Positions 53,085-63,094 of a stretch of 64,000 nt of DNA are shown here, piece after piece (the first letter of the stretch is position 1; each line of letters begins with the position of its first letter). Source of the stretch: Prorocentrum cordatum (lineage: Eukaryota; Sar; Dinophyceae; Prorocentrales; Prorocentraceae); the NCBI GenBank assembly GCA_963575745.1, contig CAUYUJ010000747.1, positions 507,540-571,539 of the forward strand, in the 5' to 3' direction. The position numbers were made by a program, and so were the translations under genes. A model generated the notes under the pieces. That model searched no databases. It had not been told where the DNA came from and saw only the letters and a list, made by a program, of their open reading frames with translations.

Positions 53085-54363
53085 CCTTGCTGTCCTTCTT
53101 GGGGTTCTTCTTGTTATGCTTCGCGCTCTGTCTCTCCTCCCGAGCCTTCCGCCTCTCCTTCATGACCGAGACCTCCTTCTGCAGCTCGCTCGACACCCAG
53201 CTCTGGAGGGATGGGCAGACCGCGACGTTGCCGCGGACGTGGTCGAGGCCCATGTACAAGAAGGCGTCCTGCACGCCGTCCGAGCCTCCTCCAGCTATGC
53301 TAGGCATCCTGTCACGATGCCTCTCCTCGGACAGCTGGATCGTCCGAGACATGATCTCGGCCGCCGCGATGTCGGGGAGGTTTAACTGGTCGTAGGTGGC
53401 CATACTCTCCAACATCTGGCAGCACATGAGGTGCTGCTCGACTCCGCCGTCGTTCACCTGCAGCTTGGCGTCGGCCTTCCATCGAGCATGGCGCCCGAGG
53501 GGCGTCTGGCCGTTGGCCACCATGAAACGACAGAGCCACAACGTAGTGCGGGGCCCCCGCACTGGAAAATCATTCACGGGCGTCTCGACCATGCCCTCCA
53601 CGGCGAGCCTGAATTCCCTGAAGCGGGCCCCGCTCACGTCCTGCTGGATCGGCTGCACACGGATGTCAACCGTCGGGAAAGCGGCGACCGTGGGGGCGGC
53701 GGCACCAGGGGCCATGGCGGCGGGCACCAGCACACCGCCTGCGCCGATGGCGGGGGGCGGTGCGACGGCCGCTGCGGCGGCACCCGGCGCGGCCGCTCCC
53801 GGCACTGCGCCCGCGGCGGCGCCAAGGGCCGCGCCTACGCCAGCCACGGCACCGCCAGGTCCGCCGCCAGGAGCGGGACCAAGAGCAGCTGCCAAGGCGC
53901 CAGCACCTCCACCCAAGGCCGGCACGACGGCCTCCGCGGCGGCGGCGGCCCCGGCGGGGGCGGCTCCGACCGCGCGCCCGACCAGGTTGGGCTGCTTGCC
54001 GTCGAGCGGCACCGCCACCCCCCGCCGGGCAGCCGCTCGGGCACGGGCGGCGTTGAACACCGCGGGTGTGGGTACATTCTGAAACCGATAAACAGGCAAT
54101 ACAGCGCCACCAGGTCCAGCAGGAGGATCACCTCCACAGGCCCCTAAGGCCATCAATCCGAAGGACACTACATCTGCACCATGAAGCCAATCCTCGTCGT
54201 ACTCATCTCCATCTGGGGTGAGCACGCTCACGGTCGAACCAGCACCAGGCTCGATGAGCACGAGCCGCTCGTGAAAGATGGGCGGACCTGGCACGTTATA
54301 CTGGATAGCTCCGAAATCACCAGCCTCGATGCCGAGGCTCTGCACTGGAATAGGGGCCGCCAT
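53074..54363 (-). CDS. Element ORF2: Gag-like protein
   Basis: The ORF encodes 429 residues from ATG 54361-54363, which overlaps the ORF1 stop as TGATG. The N-terminal 100 residues are globular (IQYNVPGPPIFHERLVLIEP). A 130-residue Ala/Gly/Pro-rich low-complexity region follows. The C-terminal half is helical (FREFRLAVEGMVETPVNDFP, LWLCRFMVANGQTPLGRHAR, MLESMATYDQLNLPDIAAAE) and ends in a very basic tail (KERRKAREERQSAKHNKKNP) suited to nucleic-acid binding. No CCHC knuckle is present. Position before RT and the composition support a Gag role, packaging element RNA. The stop overlaps the RT ORF start by 11 nt (ATGATGGCTGA). Confidence 0.65.
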   Translation of the reverse strand: MAAPIPVQSLGIEAGDFGAIQYNVPGPPIFHERLVLIEPGAGSTVSVLTPDGDEYDEDWLHGADVVSFGLMALGACGGDPPAGPGGAVLPVYRFQNVPTPAVFNAARARAAARRGVAVPLDGKQPNLVGRAVGAAPAGAAAAAEAVVPALGGGAGALAAALGPAPGGGPGGAVAGVGAALGAAAGAVPGAAAPGAAAAAVAPPPAIGAGGVLVPAAMAPGAAAPTVAAFPTVDIRVQPIQQDVSGARFREFRLAVEGMVETPVNDFPVRGPRTTLWLCRFMVANGQTPLGRHARWKADAKLQVNDGGVEQHLMCCQMLESMATYDQLNLPDIAAAEIMSRTIQLSEERHRDRMPSIAGGGSDGVQDAFLYMGLDHVRGNVAVCPSLQSWVSSELQKEVSVMKERRKAREERQSAKHNKKNPKKDSKDDG

Positions 54364-54725
54364 CACGCCGAATTCTTGCGCCGCTGCCTAAGAAGATTCA
54401 GCTGCTGGAGCGCAACCTTCTCTACGTCGTCGGTGAGCGGAGCAAACCCCGCAGCGGCGGCGGTCGATATGGTCGGCGTGGTCCGAGCCCCGATCACAAA
54501 GTACTGCACCACCAACACTCCGAGCGCTCCGACGATCGTGCCAACGAAGAAGAGGGTCGGCCCGCTCGGGCTCGCTGGGGTCGTGTACTCCTGAGGCAGA
54601 GAACCTTCTGCACAGGCCAGCGTCGGTGAGCACTGACAAACGCAATCAGGGCAGCCGACTGTGGATGCGCGGACTGCGAAGGAGGTAGAGAGTCCCCGCG
54701 CAATCTCAAGGACCAGCTCGTTCAT
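54363..54725 (-). CDS. Element ORF1: small Cys-rich membrane protein
   Basis: The ORF encodes 120 residues from the first ATG (MNELVLEIARGLSTSF); an in-frame non-ATG extension reaches 54743. An N-terminal amphipathic segment leads to VGCPDCVCQCSPTLACAEG, five Cys in a zinc-ribbon or disulphide-like cluster. A Ser/Pro/Glu linker then precedes one strong membrane segment (TLFFVGTIVGALGVLVVQYF) and a short C-terminal tail with a helix (EKVALQQLNLLRQRRKNS). The stop overlaps the start of the next ORF as TGATG. I know no characterised homologue; a single-span membrane protein at the head of a YR retroelement is unusual. It might anchor Gag or virus-like particles to membranes, which is inference. 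Confidence 0.65.
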   Translation of the reverse strand: MNELVLEIARGLSTSFAVRASTVGCPDCVCQCSPTLACAEGSLPQEYTTPASPSGPTLFFVGTIVGALGVLVVQYFVIGARTTPTISTAAAAGFAPLTDDVEKVALQQLNLLRQRRKNSA

Positions 54726-54745
54726 GGGAGCCTGGGCCCCCAAAA

Positions 54746-54811
54746 AGCTTGAGCCGCAGTGTCATGCGGCCCCGCTCACCCCTCTCCCACTTACTGTATT
54801 TAATTCAGACA
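54746..54811 (-). repeat. Terminal repeat A1 (5' end of the element)
   Basis: This is an identical 66-bp copy of A2. It lies 20 bp upstream (in element sense) of the first ATG ORF and presumably contains transcription start signals. Its outer edge meets the host repeat at CAGACA|TTGTTGGG. Confidence 0.8.
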
Positions 54812-56480
54812 TTGTTGGGACCCCTGGTGCACGGCCCCCCTGCGCCGCCTAGGCCGCAGCTACATTTTCATCATTTTCGTGAGGAAGCCTCAGGTAATTC
54901 GATGTGATCAAGATCCGGTTGTTTTGTTCCCCCCCGCTTTCCCTTGCAAAAAACACTATAAAATGACATTTCTTGTTCTAATATAATCAAATTTCAAGAA
55001 TCCCTTGCAAAAAATAAGGTAAAGTGGACATTCGCGCGCGCAAGACGAAATCCTTCCAAAAGCTTAGTGTTCGGAGCGATTTTAACATAAAAACATCAAA
55101 AAACCAATGGTTTTTCAACAAAAAAATGTCAAAATCTCATCCCGCGCGCTCTTGCGGATTCGTAGGAAACCCAACACTTTTTAAACATTTCTGTCAAACG
55201 GGCTTTTGCGAGCAACTTTTTCGAACTTCTGCGACAACGGTTGCGCACCTGCCAGGGCCATCATCCCTGTCAAATAATACCATGCGGGACACATTCGTTT
55301 TTTCTTCGCGCGCGCACGCCGAAATCTCCAAAAACCATTGGGCTTCTTAAGAATTTTAGCACCGCGCATCATAAAATCACACGAATCGCACCGTAGGTCC
55401 TCGAAAAACACCTGCACGACTTTTCAAAATTTCTACCCGCGCGCGCTGTCCTAACAACTTCTGTGGGTGTGTACTCCACGCCAGTGTAGTAGCCACGGTC
55501 GTCCGCAGGCCACGAAGTGAAGTGTCCGAACGTCATAGGGCGGGAAGCTGGGTGTGGGTGGTGGCGAAGAGTCGTGTGGATATTTGGTAGAGCTTGCACT
55601 GCCCCCCCACAAAGTGGGGGTATTGGCTGGCGTCGCATGAAAACCCTGGCACTGGTGAGAACACTGAGCGTTCGGGTAAAGTGATTGTTGTTGTTGTTGT
55701 TGTTGTTGAACATTATTAATTCTAAAGAATAATTATTGTTGGGCCCCCTGGTGCACGCCCCCCCCCCCGCGCCTAGGCCGCAGCCACATTTTCATAATTT
55801 TCGTGAGGAAGTCTCAGGTAAAACGATGTCATCCAGATCCGGTTGTTTTGTTGACGCCCGCTTTCCCTGTCAAAAAACACTATAAAATGACATGTCTTGT
55901 TCTAACATAACCAAACTTCAAGAATCCTTTGCAAAAAAAACGACACGAAGTGCACACTCGCGCGCGCAAGATGAAATCCTTCCAAAACCTTAGTTTTCGT
56001 AGCGATTTTAACATAAAAACATGAAAAACCCAATGGTTTTTCAAAAAAAAAGTTTCAAACAATCATCTTGCGCGCTCTTGCGGATTTCTGAGGAAACCCA
56101 ATATTTTTTCAACATTTCTGTCAAACGGGCTCTTGCGAGCAACTTTTTCACGTGCTTCGAACTTCTGCAACAACGGTTGCGCGCATGCCAGGGCCATCAT
56201 CCCTGTCAAATAATACCATATTGGACACATTCGTTTTTTCTTCGCGCGCGCACGCCGTCGTCGTCGGCCGCGGGGCCCTGAATAGTAGCCACGGTCGTCC
56301 GCATGCCACGAAGTGAAGTGTCCGAACGTCATAGGGCGGGAAGCTGGGTGTGGGTGGTGGCGAAGAGTCGTTTGGAAATTTGGTAGAGCTTGAACCGGCC
56401 CCCCCACAAAGTGGGGGTATTGCCCGCCTCCTATGAAAACCCTGGCACTGGTGAGAACGGAGTGTCCCCAGTCTTAAATG

Positions 56481-56511
<31 letters not shown>

Positions 56512-56520
56512 ATGCTTATT
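54812..56520. repeat. Two tandem copies of a non-coding unit inside the TIR element
   Basis: Copy 1 (54812-55735) and copy 2 (55736-56520) both run TTGTTGGG, CTAGGCCGCAG, TTTTCGTGAGGAAGYCTCAG, GATCCGGTTGTTTTGTT, CACTATAAAATGACAT, GCCAGGGCCATCATCCCTG, then GGTCGTCCGCAKGCCACGAA, and end in GTTGTTGTTG plus AACATTATTAATTCTAAAG (copy 1). The retrotransposon sits at the left edge of copy 1. No gene is seen. CACTATAAAATGAC is TATA-like but dinoflagellate promoters rarely use TATA. Confidence 0.8.
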
Positions 56521-56578
56521 TTTCAATTGTTCGTCCAAAATCCGCCTGTAGGAGGACATGCCCGACCTAACGCTGGGC

Positions 56579-57595
56579 CCCCGAGGCCGATGACCGCGGC
56601 GGGGGGCACCCGATCAACTATTTTTCCGCCGGTTGCGCCGATCTCAGGCGCATCTCTGAGGGGCAGGTCCCATGTAGCGCAGAGCCCCTCAGGTGCTACT
56701 CCTGCTGCCTAGCGCACTGCTGGGGGACCTCACCCCCCACCTCCTTGTTGTATAGCTACCGTGGCGCATGGCCCTTGCATCCCTGCGGCGTTTGCAGCAG
56801 AGTGGCTGCCCCCAATTCGTAGAGTTGTTCTTTGCCCTCGCGGAGTCCACGGCACGAGAACGGGAGGTCTACCTCACCAGGTGTTCACCAGATGTTTGCA
56901 CTGTCTTGCTCGACAATCATTCAGGTACCATAACAAGTGTAACTTAACAAGTACCGAACTGCTTGCGAGTGTTACTTAACAAGTCCTACGGCGAACGCCA
57001 GTTGGCACACGCAAGCGCCTGGTCTTTTGAGAAACGGGTCATTCGGACACTCCACTTCGTCCATGCTACCAGCAGGCTGCTCACGCAGCAGGGGCCGCAT
57101 GTTCTTTCATACGTTCTGTGGCAGGTCTGCTGTCTTCGCGCTGGCACGGAGCCCGAACAACATAATGGGGCGGAACCCAGTGCGGCATTGTGTGCACGGT
57201 GGTTCAGTTTATGTCTTTCAGCGTCCATGCTTTCGTTTTCCAAGCCCACCGCTAAGCGGTCGTGGCCTCGAGAAGCATGCCAAGAGACCGCCAATTGCAG
57301 GTTTCCAAGAAGCCTCTGGCACAGAACTCAGGCACGGTGGCGGTATGGGCCGAAGGCCATCGATGAGCAAGCACTTGGTCTTGCGACGGACCCATCCCTA
57401 GGCAGCCTATGCAGTCATGTGCAGCGCAGGGCGCGGGTCTCTTCTTCATGCACTTCGCACCGCGGGGCAACGTGGGAAGCGGGCTGCTGCGGAGCACGCG
57501 TGCACGGGCGCGCCGGGGTCCTGGTGGGGCACGGTCAGCGTGAAGGGTGTGCCGAATAATTCGGATTCCCTCGCGCGAACACGCCCACTGAGGCC
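56579..57595. other. No recognisable gene
   Basis: Mixed-composition sequence; the largest open frame (56963-57559, plus strand, 198 codons, no family resemblance) has no supporting features and overlaps equally long minus-strand frames. Confidence 0.4.
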
Positions 57596-57599
57596 GCAG

Positions 57600-58035
57600 G
57601 TGGAGCTCCTCTGGTCACGACCCGCGCCCGTGCCTGGCGTGTTCCGAAATGGGCGGGGGGACGCCATGCGAAGCTTCCCATTGGTGCCATGGGCGGAGCT
57701 CCTTCTGGGGCATGATTCGCGTGACAGGCGTGCCGCCATGGGCGGGGTGGCGGTGTACGAACTTGTCTCTGGGCCTGTAGGCGGTGCTTCTTGTGGGCAC
57801 GATCCGCGTGATGGGGTGTGCCGCAATGGAGAGGGGGGGGCGCAAGGCGAACCCTGCCTCTGGTGCCGTGAGCGGAGATCCCTGTGGGCTAAGATCCGTG
57901 TGAGAGGTGTGCCGAAGTTGGCGCGGGGGCGGGGTGCGAACCTTGTCTCTAGGGCCGACCGTGCAACTCCTTGCGGGCCACGATCCGTGTGATGGGTGTG
58001 TCGAAATGAGCGGGGCGACGCTATGAAGCTCCCCT
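57600..58035 (-). repeat. Satellite array, reverse orientation, about 4.5 copies
   Basis: Units of roughly 93 bp contain GGAGCTCCTYCTGGGGCACGAT and GTGATGGGTGTGCCGAAATG, the reverse complement of the CATTTCGGCACACCC/GGAGCTCCACCGAAGGCCCC units at 58.8-59.3 kb. Confidence 0.7.
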
Positions 58036-58795
58036 CTAGTGCCGCAAACGCAGTTACTCTTTTCATTCGAATTTGTCGAACCCACAAGCGACTTAGGGTT
58101 TCTCGTGAGGGTGATCTGGGCAGTGGGTAGACACTGTGCTGGATGCTTCTCTTCGGTTTCGCCTCCGGAGATCTTGTTTCGGGCTTTGGGGGCCGTCAGG
58201 GATCGATCAGGTGTGCAAGGCCAGCCGGAGTGGACCCAAGGTAATCCTGGGGTCAAGTTTTACGACGTTTGGTGCATGAAGAATTGAGGGTGTGTGCACC
58301 GATGCTGGGGCCCATGAAGCTGCTGGCCAGGATCGGTGTATGCGAAAACTTGCGAGTTCCCCAGGCGGTGCTTGCACCAGGGGCTCTTCAACTATCTGTT
58401 TCCCAAACAGAAGGTTCTAACTTGTGTCCCTCAGGGACTGGACGGGTCTGGCGGAGTTTTGCCCAGTGCCCAGTTGGTGGCCGCGGTGGCCGCTGGTGGC
58501 CTCGTAGGCGCCTCGTGCACTGGGTGGTTGTGCCGATGTGGCGCCTGGTGCTCGCCCGTGGTCGCCCATGGGTGCCTTGTGGGTGCCTCGTGTTTTGGGC
58601 GGCCACATAGCTTGCACCACACACATTGCACCACATAGCCTGCACCACATAGCTTGCACCACGCAGCCGCTGCCTTAGCCTTGATCGCGTATCTTACATC
58701 ACCTAGCTTGCACCACATAGCTCACACACATATTACACCAATAAGCTTGCACCGCCTGGCTTGCACCACATAGCTCGCACAACGTAGCTTGCACC
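58036..58795. repeat. Spacer with CTTGCACCACATAGC tandem repeats
   Basis: The right part (58603-58795) has about nine copies of an 18-bp-type unit TTGCACCACATAGC. The left part (58036-58600) has no recognisable gene. Confidence 0.6.
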
Positions 58796-59305
58796 GTCGC
58801 GCCCGGTTTGGAACACCCCTCACACGTTTCGTGGCCCCACGGGGAGCTCCACCGACGGCCCCAATGACACCGCTCGCATATGGGTCTGACGCCCGTGACG
58901 ACACACCCCTCACACGTTTCGTGACCCCCTCGAGAGATCCACCGAAGGCCCCAGTGGCACCCTTCGCATGTGGACGTCACGCCAGTTTCGGCACACCCCT
59001 CGCACGCCTCGTGGCCCCGTAGGGAGCGCCACCGACGGCCCCAAAGGCACCACCGCTCGCATGAGGGTGGCACATCCGTTTTGGCACACCCCTCACACGT
59101 TTCGTGGCCCCATAGGGAGCTCCACCGAAGGCTCCAAGGGCATCGTTCACATGTGGGCGGCGCACTCGTTTCGGCACACCCCTCACACGTTTCGTGGCTC
59201 CACAGGGAGCTCCACCGAAGGCCCCAGCGGCAGGGGCCGCATGCGTCCCCGCGCCCGTTTCGGCACACCCCTCGCACGCCTCGTGGCCCCATGGGGAGCT
59301 GCACC
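58795..59305 (+). repeat. Satellite array, forward orientation, about 5.5 copies of 93-99 bp
   Basis: Units carry TTTCGGCACACCCCTCACAC, CGTTTCGTGGCCCC and GGAGCTCCACCGAAGGCCCC, the same family as 27095-27345. With the reverse array at 57.6 kb it forms a large imperfect inverted pair. Confidence 0.8.
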
Positions 59306-59930
59306 GAAAGCAGCACCCACAACGCGGTACTCACAGCTGCATTGGGTTGGACCTTCGCGAGGATAATCTCAATAGTTTTAGCACGGTCGCCGTCTTCGTC
59401 TTCAGGGCGTCCGAAAAGGCAAGGTTGCGCCAACAACGTTCCAACACCAGCCCAAGAGGACCCAATAGGGCCCCACGGTGCCCCAACATGGCTAGCATGC
59501 TGTCGCAGCAAAACGGGAAAGCAGGACACTAGGCCCAGCACGCCACAGGAGGACCACGAGACGGCTCACGCACGATACTGTTTCAAGTTCCCCGTGCATG
59601 CATTTAACATATGCATCATTCTGCCTCTTGCCTCTGCAGTTCCTCGTCCCTCTCGCAAGTGCCCTGCCAGTCGGCGTGGCAGCGCATGCGAGTTATTTAT
59701 AGACAGTTTGCCCATCGTGCTCGGCTACCACTAATTCTTCCTCACGTGCGCCGCCAGCTGGCGTGAAAGCGCGTTTCGTCAATATCAAGGCTGCGATCCG
59801 TTCTGATAAGCGGCAGCTTTTCTCCATCTTCAGTCATTTTGCGCCGCCCCTGCATGTGCGCCGCCAGTCCGTGTAATAGCGTATGCGTGTCCTATCATTG
59901 CATACCTTCTTTTCCTCCCCGCTCTTCCCC
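59306..59930. other. No recognisable gene
   Basis: Non-repetitive sequence with two partial copies of GTGCGCCGCCAG near 59745 and 59857. No open frame stands out. Confidence 0.4.
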
Positions 59931-59934
59931 GCCC

Positions 59935-60480
59935 CATGCCACGCAACTTCACTCCTCCCCACTTCTCTGCACTCCTCAGCTCCACTCCGCTCCACGCCAC
60001 TCCACCCCACCCCACCCTACTCCACTCCACTCCACTCCACTTCACTCCACTCCACCCTACCCCACTCCACTCCGCTCCACTCCACTCCGCTCCACTCCAC
60101 TCCACTCCACCTTTCCCCATTCCTCCCCATCCCTACACAGTGCTACACAGTCCACTCTATTCTCCCCGACTCCTCCCCACCCCTCTCCACCCTGCTCACT
60201 CTTTCCCATTCCTCCTCACTCCATCCCTTCCCACTCATCCGCATTCGTTTGCGCTCTTTTCGACTCTATCCCGCTCCCAATTCCTCCAGTCTTTCCACTC
60301 CTCGCCAACCAGTTTCATTCACACTTCAGTCAACTCCACTCCACACCGCTCCACTCTACTCCGCTCCTCTCTTCGTGCTCCTTCCTACCCAATCGCACTA
60401 CTCTCCATCCATCCCCTTTTCATTTCTCAATGCTGTTGTCCACCTCTCAGCATTCATCTTCGTGCTCCACTTGTCCGCAT
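59935..60480. repeat. CCACT pentanucleotide array
   Basis: CTCCACTCCACTCCAC-type repeats, pure in the left part and degenerate to TCCCCACTCCT on the right. The Ser/Pro/His open frames are repeat translations. Confidence 0.85.
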
Positions 60481-60879
60481 TCCTCCCCACGAGTAGCCCT
60501 AGGGATACATACATCTGACACCAATGTTTACATGCTATGCAGTTCCCACTTTCCCAAACCAGCGGCAAAGCCAATCCAAGAACCCGTGGCGGTATCCACA
60601 GGTCAGCAACACACGAGCTCGACATTTCGTCAGAAAGCCAGTCAATGCCCCACGGCCGCTCAGCAATTTCCCCGACGAGCTCGCAAGCCAAGACTTACAT
60701 GTCGTGACAACGATATGGCAAGCCGGGACGGCGCCATTGGAGCCAAAGATAACAGCCCCCCCACAAAGACAGCGTAAACAGCCTCAAAGCCAGTCCGAGG
60801 AAGCTCTGCCACATCCTATAGCCAGCCCAAGTCGGCCGCAACCCCCGTGGCATCACAGCAATATGGACTTCGCTAGAAC

Positions 60880-61460
60880 CTGAGCGCGCGCGAAGCGCGC
60901 GCGTGGTTCTAGTATATGTGTATATACACATATACGGACACTCACGTCACACGAAACCGATCCCACTCAATCGATCTTACGATCGATGTCACAAGCGGTC
61001 TCACGATCGATCTCTCACTATCGATCTCACCACCGATCTCACTATTGGCCTCCTTGTCGAACGCACCATCGACCTTACTGCGGGACACCGATGAGGCACG
61101 GACAGGACACCGACGGGGCACCGACGGGACACCGACGGGACACCGACGGGACACCGACGGGACACCCGCGGGACACCGACGGAAAACACCGACGGGACAC
61201 CGACGGGACCCCGACGGGCCACCACCGCCGGCCAACCGGGGGGGGAGGATGCCGCGTCTTTTTGGCCCGGCGGCGCCCTAGAGCCAGAGGAGGAGGAGGA
61301 GGAGGAGGAGGAGGAGGAGGAGGAGGAGGAGGAGGAGGAGGAGGAGGATCCATTCCGTTTTGCCCGCCCACGCAGATTCGCCTCGCCCTCACGCGCGACA
61401 CGACCACGAGAACGAGGCCGACTTCCTGAGGTGGGGGCTCTCCGTTTCCATTGCGATCTC
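60880..61460 (-). repeat. Composite repeat module, inverted copy of 33995-35115
   Basis: Left to right: a GCGCGCGAAGCGCGCGC hairpin, TCGATCTCAC units (the 12-bp GATCGATAGTGA family reversed), an array of GGGACACCGAC (reverse of GGTGTCCCGTC), a GGA tract (about 61279-61349), GCCCGCCCACGCAGATTCGC and GGGGGCTCTCCGTTTCCATT. This is the reverse of the module at 34 kb but with a much shorter 12-bp array and a GGA tract in place of GAT. From 60481 to 60880 no gene is recognised. Confidence 0.75.
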
Positions 61461-63085
61461 ACCCCCTCCTCTCCGATACGGGCATGGAGGAGCATCTGAT
61501 TCAGAAACCTCCTCCCGAAAAGCTGGGCCAGCGTTTCTTGACCAACTTGCTGGACAGCTGGCCCAGTTGCTTAAGTACGCTCGTCCTTCCAGCGTGAAAC
61601 AATAAGGCGGCCCAGGTTTGTTTTCAGACACCTCGGACAGCCGAGTCAGTGTTTTTGACTGATATTTTTTCGGCTGCAATCCAGTGATAATCCTGCTGAT
61701 TCTGATCCTTCTCCTGCACCCCCTGCTCCTTCTGCTGCTCTCCCTCCTCCCAAGTTAAGCGCTCCAGGATCTCTCCGGCGGCCGCGTGAGGGGCGACGGG
61801 GTCACGGGCTATTTGTCAGAGAGCTTGGCGGCGGGCGTCGTTGCTGGGTGCCACGCTCGGCGGCAGCACTGCCCACCTCACCGTGCCTCCGCCACCTTCG
61901 TCTGCTACATACTACATGCTGCCTCTGCCGCTCCTGATGCCGATGCTGCTGCTGCTCCTCCTCCTCCTCCTATTTTCCCCCTCCTCCCTCTTCTCTTCTT
62001 CTTTCTCCTCCTCCTCCTCCTTTTTGCTGCTCCTCTCTGCTCCCGCTCTTGCTTCTCTTCTGTCGTTCACTTCTTCACGCAACCGCGGGGTTGAGGGCCG
62101 ACTCTCCTGCGGCGTGCGCGCAAGCAGCTCCGAGCCAGTGTGGCAGCGGTCAGCGGTCAGCGGCCACCAGTGCGATGTGTCGCGTCTGGTGCTCGAGAGG
62201 AGCGGGGTGGAGGCGCGCGGGGGTGGGGACCCAGGGGCTGCGACCCATCGGCCTTGGTTCCCGCCTCTAGGCGGCGATCCGTCCTTCTGCGAGCGCCTCC
62301 GGCCGGTGGGCCCTGCGGGCCTACGCAGCCAGGGAGGGCCCTGCGGGCTCAGCGGGGGGGTGCGGGCGGGGGGGCAGCGCACTCTCTCGGCGTCTCCGGC
62401 CTGGTGGGTGCCCTTCTTGCACCACCCGCCCAGTGCGAGCGGGATTCGAGGAGCGGCGAGCCGTGTCAGGCTTGAGCAGGCTCAACCGGCTGTGTGCGTC
62501 GCCTGGGTTGAGCCAGCACACGCACACACGCAGCCTGGGGCCACCCCCATCAGCAGTTGGTGCCCATCGAGAGCCCACGTGTGGGTCCGCTCTTGCCGCG
62601 CTTCACCTCGGTCCCTCTCTTTCGCCTCCCCCTCCTCCTCCTTCGCCTCCTCCTCCCTCATCCTCCTCCTGCTCCCCCCCTCCTCCTCTGCCTCGTCTTC
62701 AGCTCATTATCCGTCTCCTTCCCGATCTGCCTCTCTTCTCCTCAGTCTGCCCAGCGCTTGAGGTCCGGCCCCAGAATCAGCTGGAACCAAAGCGTCAGCC
62801 GTGCGGTGGGCAGTTGGGTCGGGTGACAGCGAGGACGAGAGTCAGGATGGTGATGGATGGGATGGGCCGCGGTAGAGCGTGTGTACATAAGGTAAGAGCT
62901 TTTCCAAGCCGCACGCGTAGCCAGAATGTGTTCGCGTGGCCGAAGGTGCCGCCATGCACCCTCGACATATCGGTTCCGCGAAGGTGGAGAGAGAAGAGCT
63001 TCACAGCGCCGCGCCATTGGGATGAGCGTGTCTCCAGATAGCCGCGAGGCTGGCGCCGTTCCGCCGCTTCTGCGCTCCTGCGCGC
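61461..63085. other. No recognisable gene; CCT-rich tracts
   Basis: Pyrimidine-rich tracts (about 61940-62050 and 62620-62750) give long low-complexity frames. The sequence between them is GC-rich with no family resemblance. Nothing is annotated as coding. Confidence 0.4.
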
Positions 63086-63094
63086 GTGAAGGTC

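Larger units (their letters stand above)
47987..54811 (-). mobile_element. Complete tyrosine-recombinase retrotransposon (Ngaro/DIRS type) with methyltransferase ORF
   Basis: Read on the minus strand: A1 repeat, small membrane ORF, Gag-like ORF, RT-RNase H, tyrosine recombinase, methyltransferase-like ORF, then B1-A2-B2. A1 equals A2 (66 bp) and B1 equals B2 (113 bp), the split-direct-repeat arrangement of Ngaro/PAT elements, which integrate a circular DNA copy by tyrosine recombinase. There is no target duplication: the unfilled target persists at 55728-55743, fixing the ends to within one shared A. Identical repeat pairs suggest a recent insertion, although one nonsense codon is present in the methyltransferase. 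Confidence 0.85.
47889..56570. mobile_element. TIR DNA element (TTAAGTCGGGC family) carrying a nested retrotransposon
   Basis: The 8-bp CGCTGGGC flanks it at 47881-47888 and 56571-56578. Left end TTAAGTCGGGCCTGTCCCTC and right end, reverse complemented, TTAGGTCGGGCATGTCCTCC match each other and the two MITEs at 46.0 and 47.4 kb. Without the retrotransposon at 47987-54811 it would be about 1.86 kb and non-coding, made mostly of two tandem copies of a unit of about 0.8-0.9 kb. The transposase superfamily cannot be named; 8-bp duplications occur in hAT and some other groups. Confidence 0.8.

Noticed and set aside
55873-55892. CACTATAAAATGACAT as a TATA promoter
   Set aside because: No gene lies downstream, both tandem copies carry it as part of the repeat, and canonical TATA boxes are not typical of dinoflagellate promoters.
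56963-57559. 198-codon plus-strand frame
   Set aside because: No recognisable motif, overlapping minus-strand frames of similar size, no spliced-leader or other gene context.
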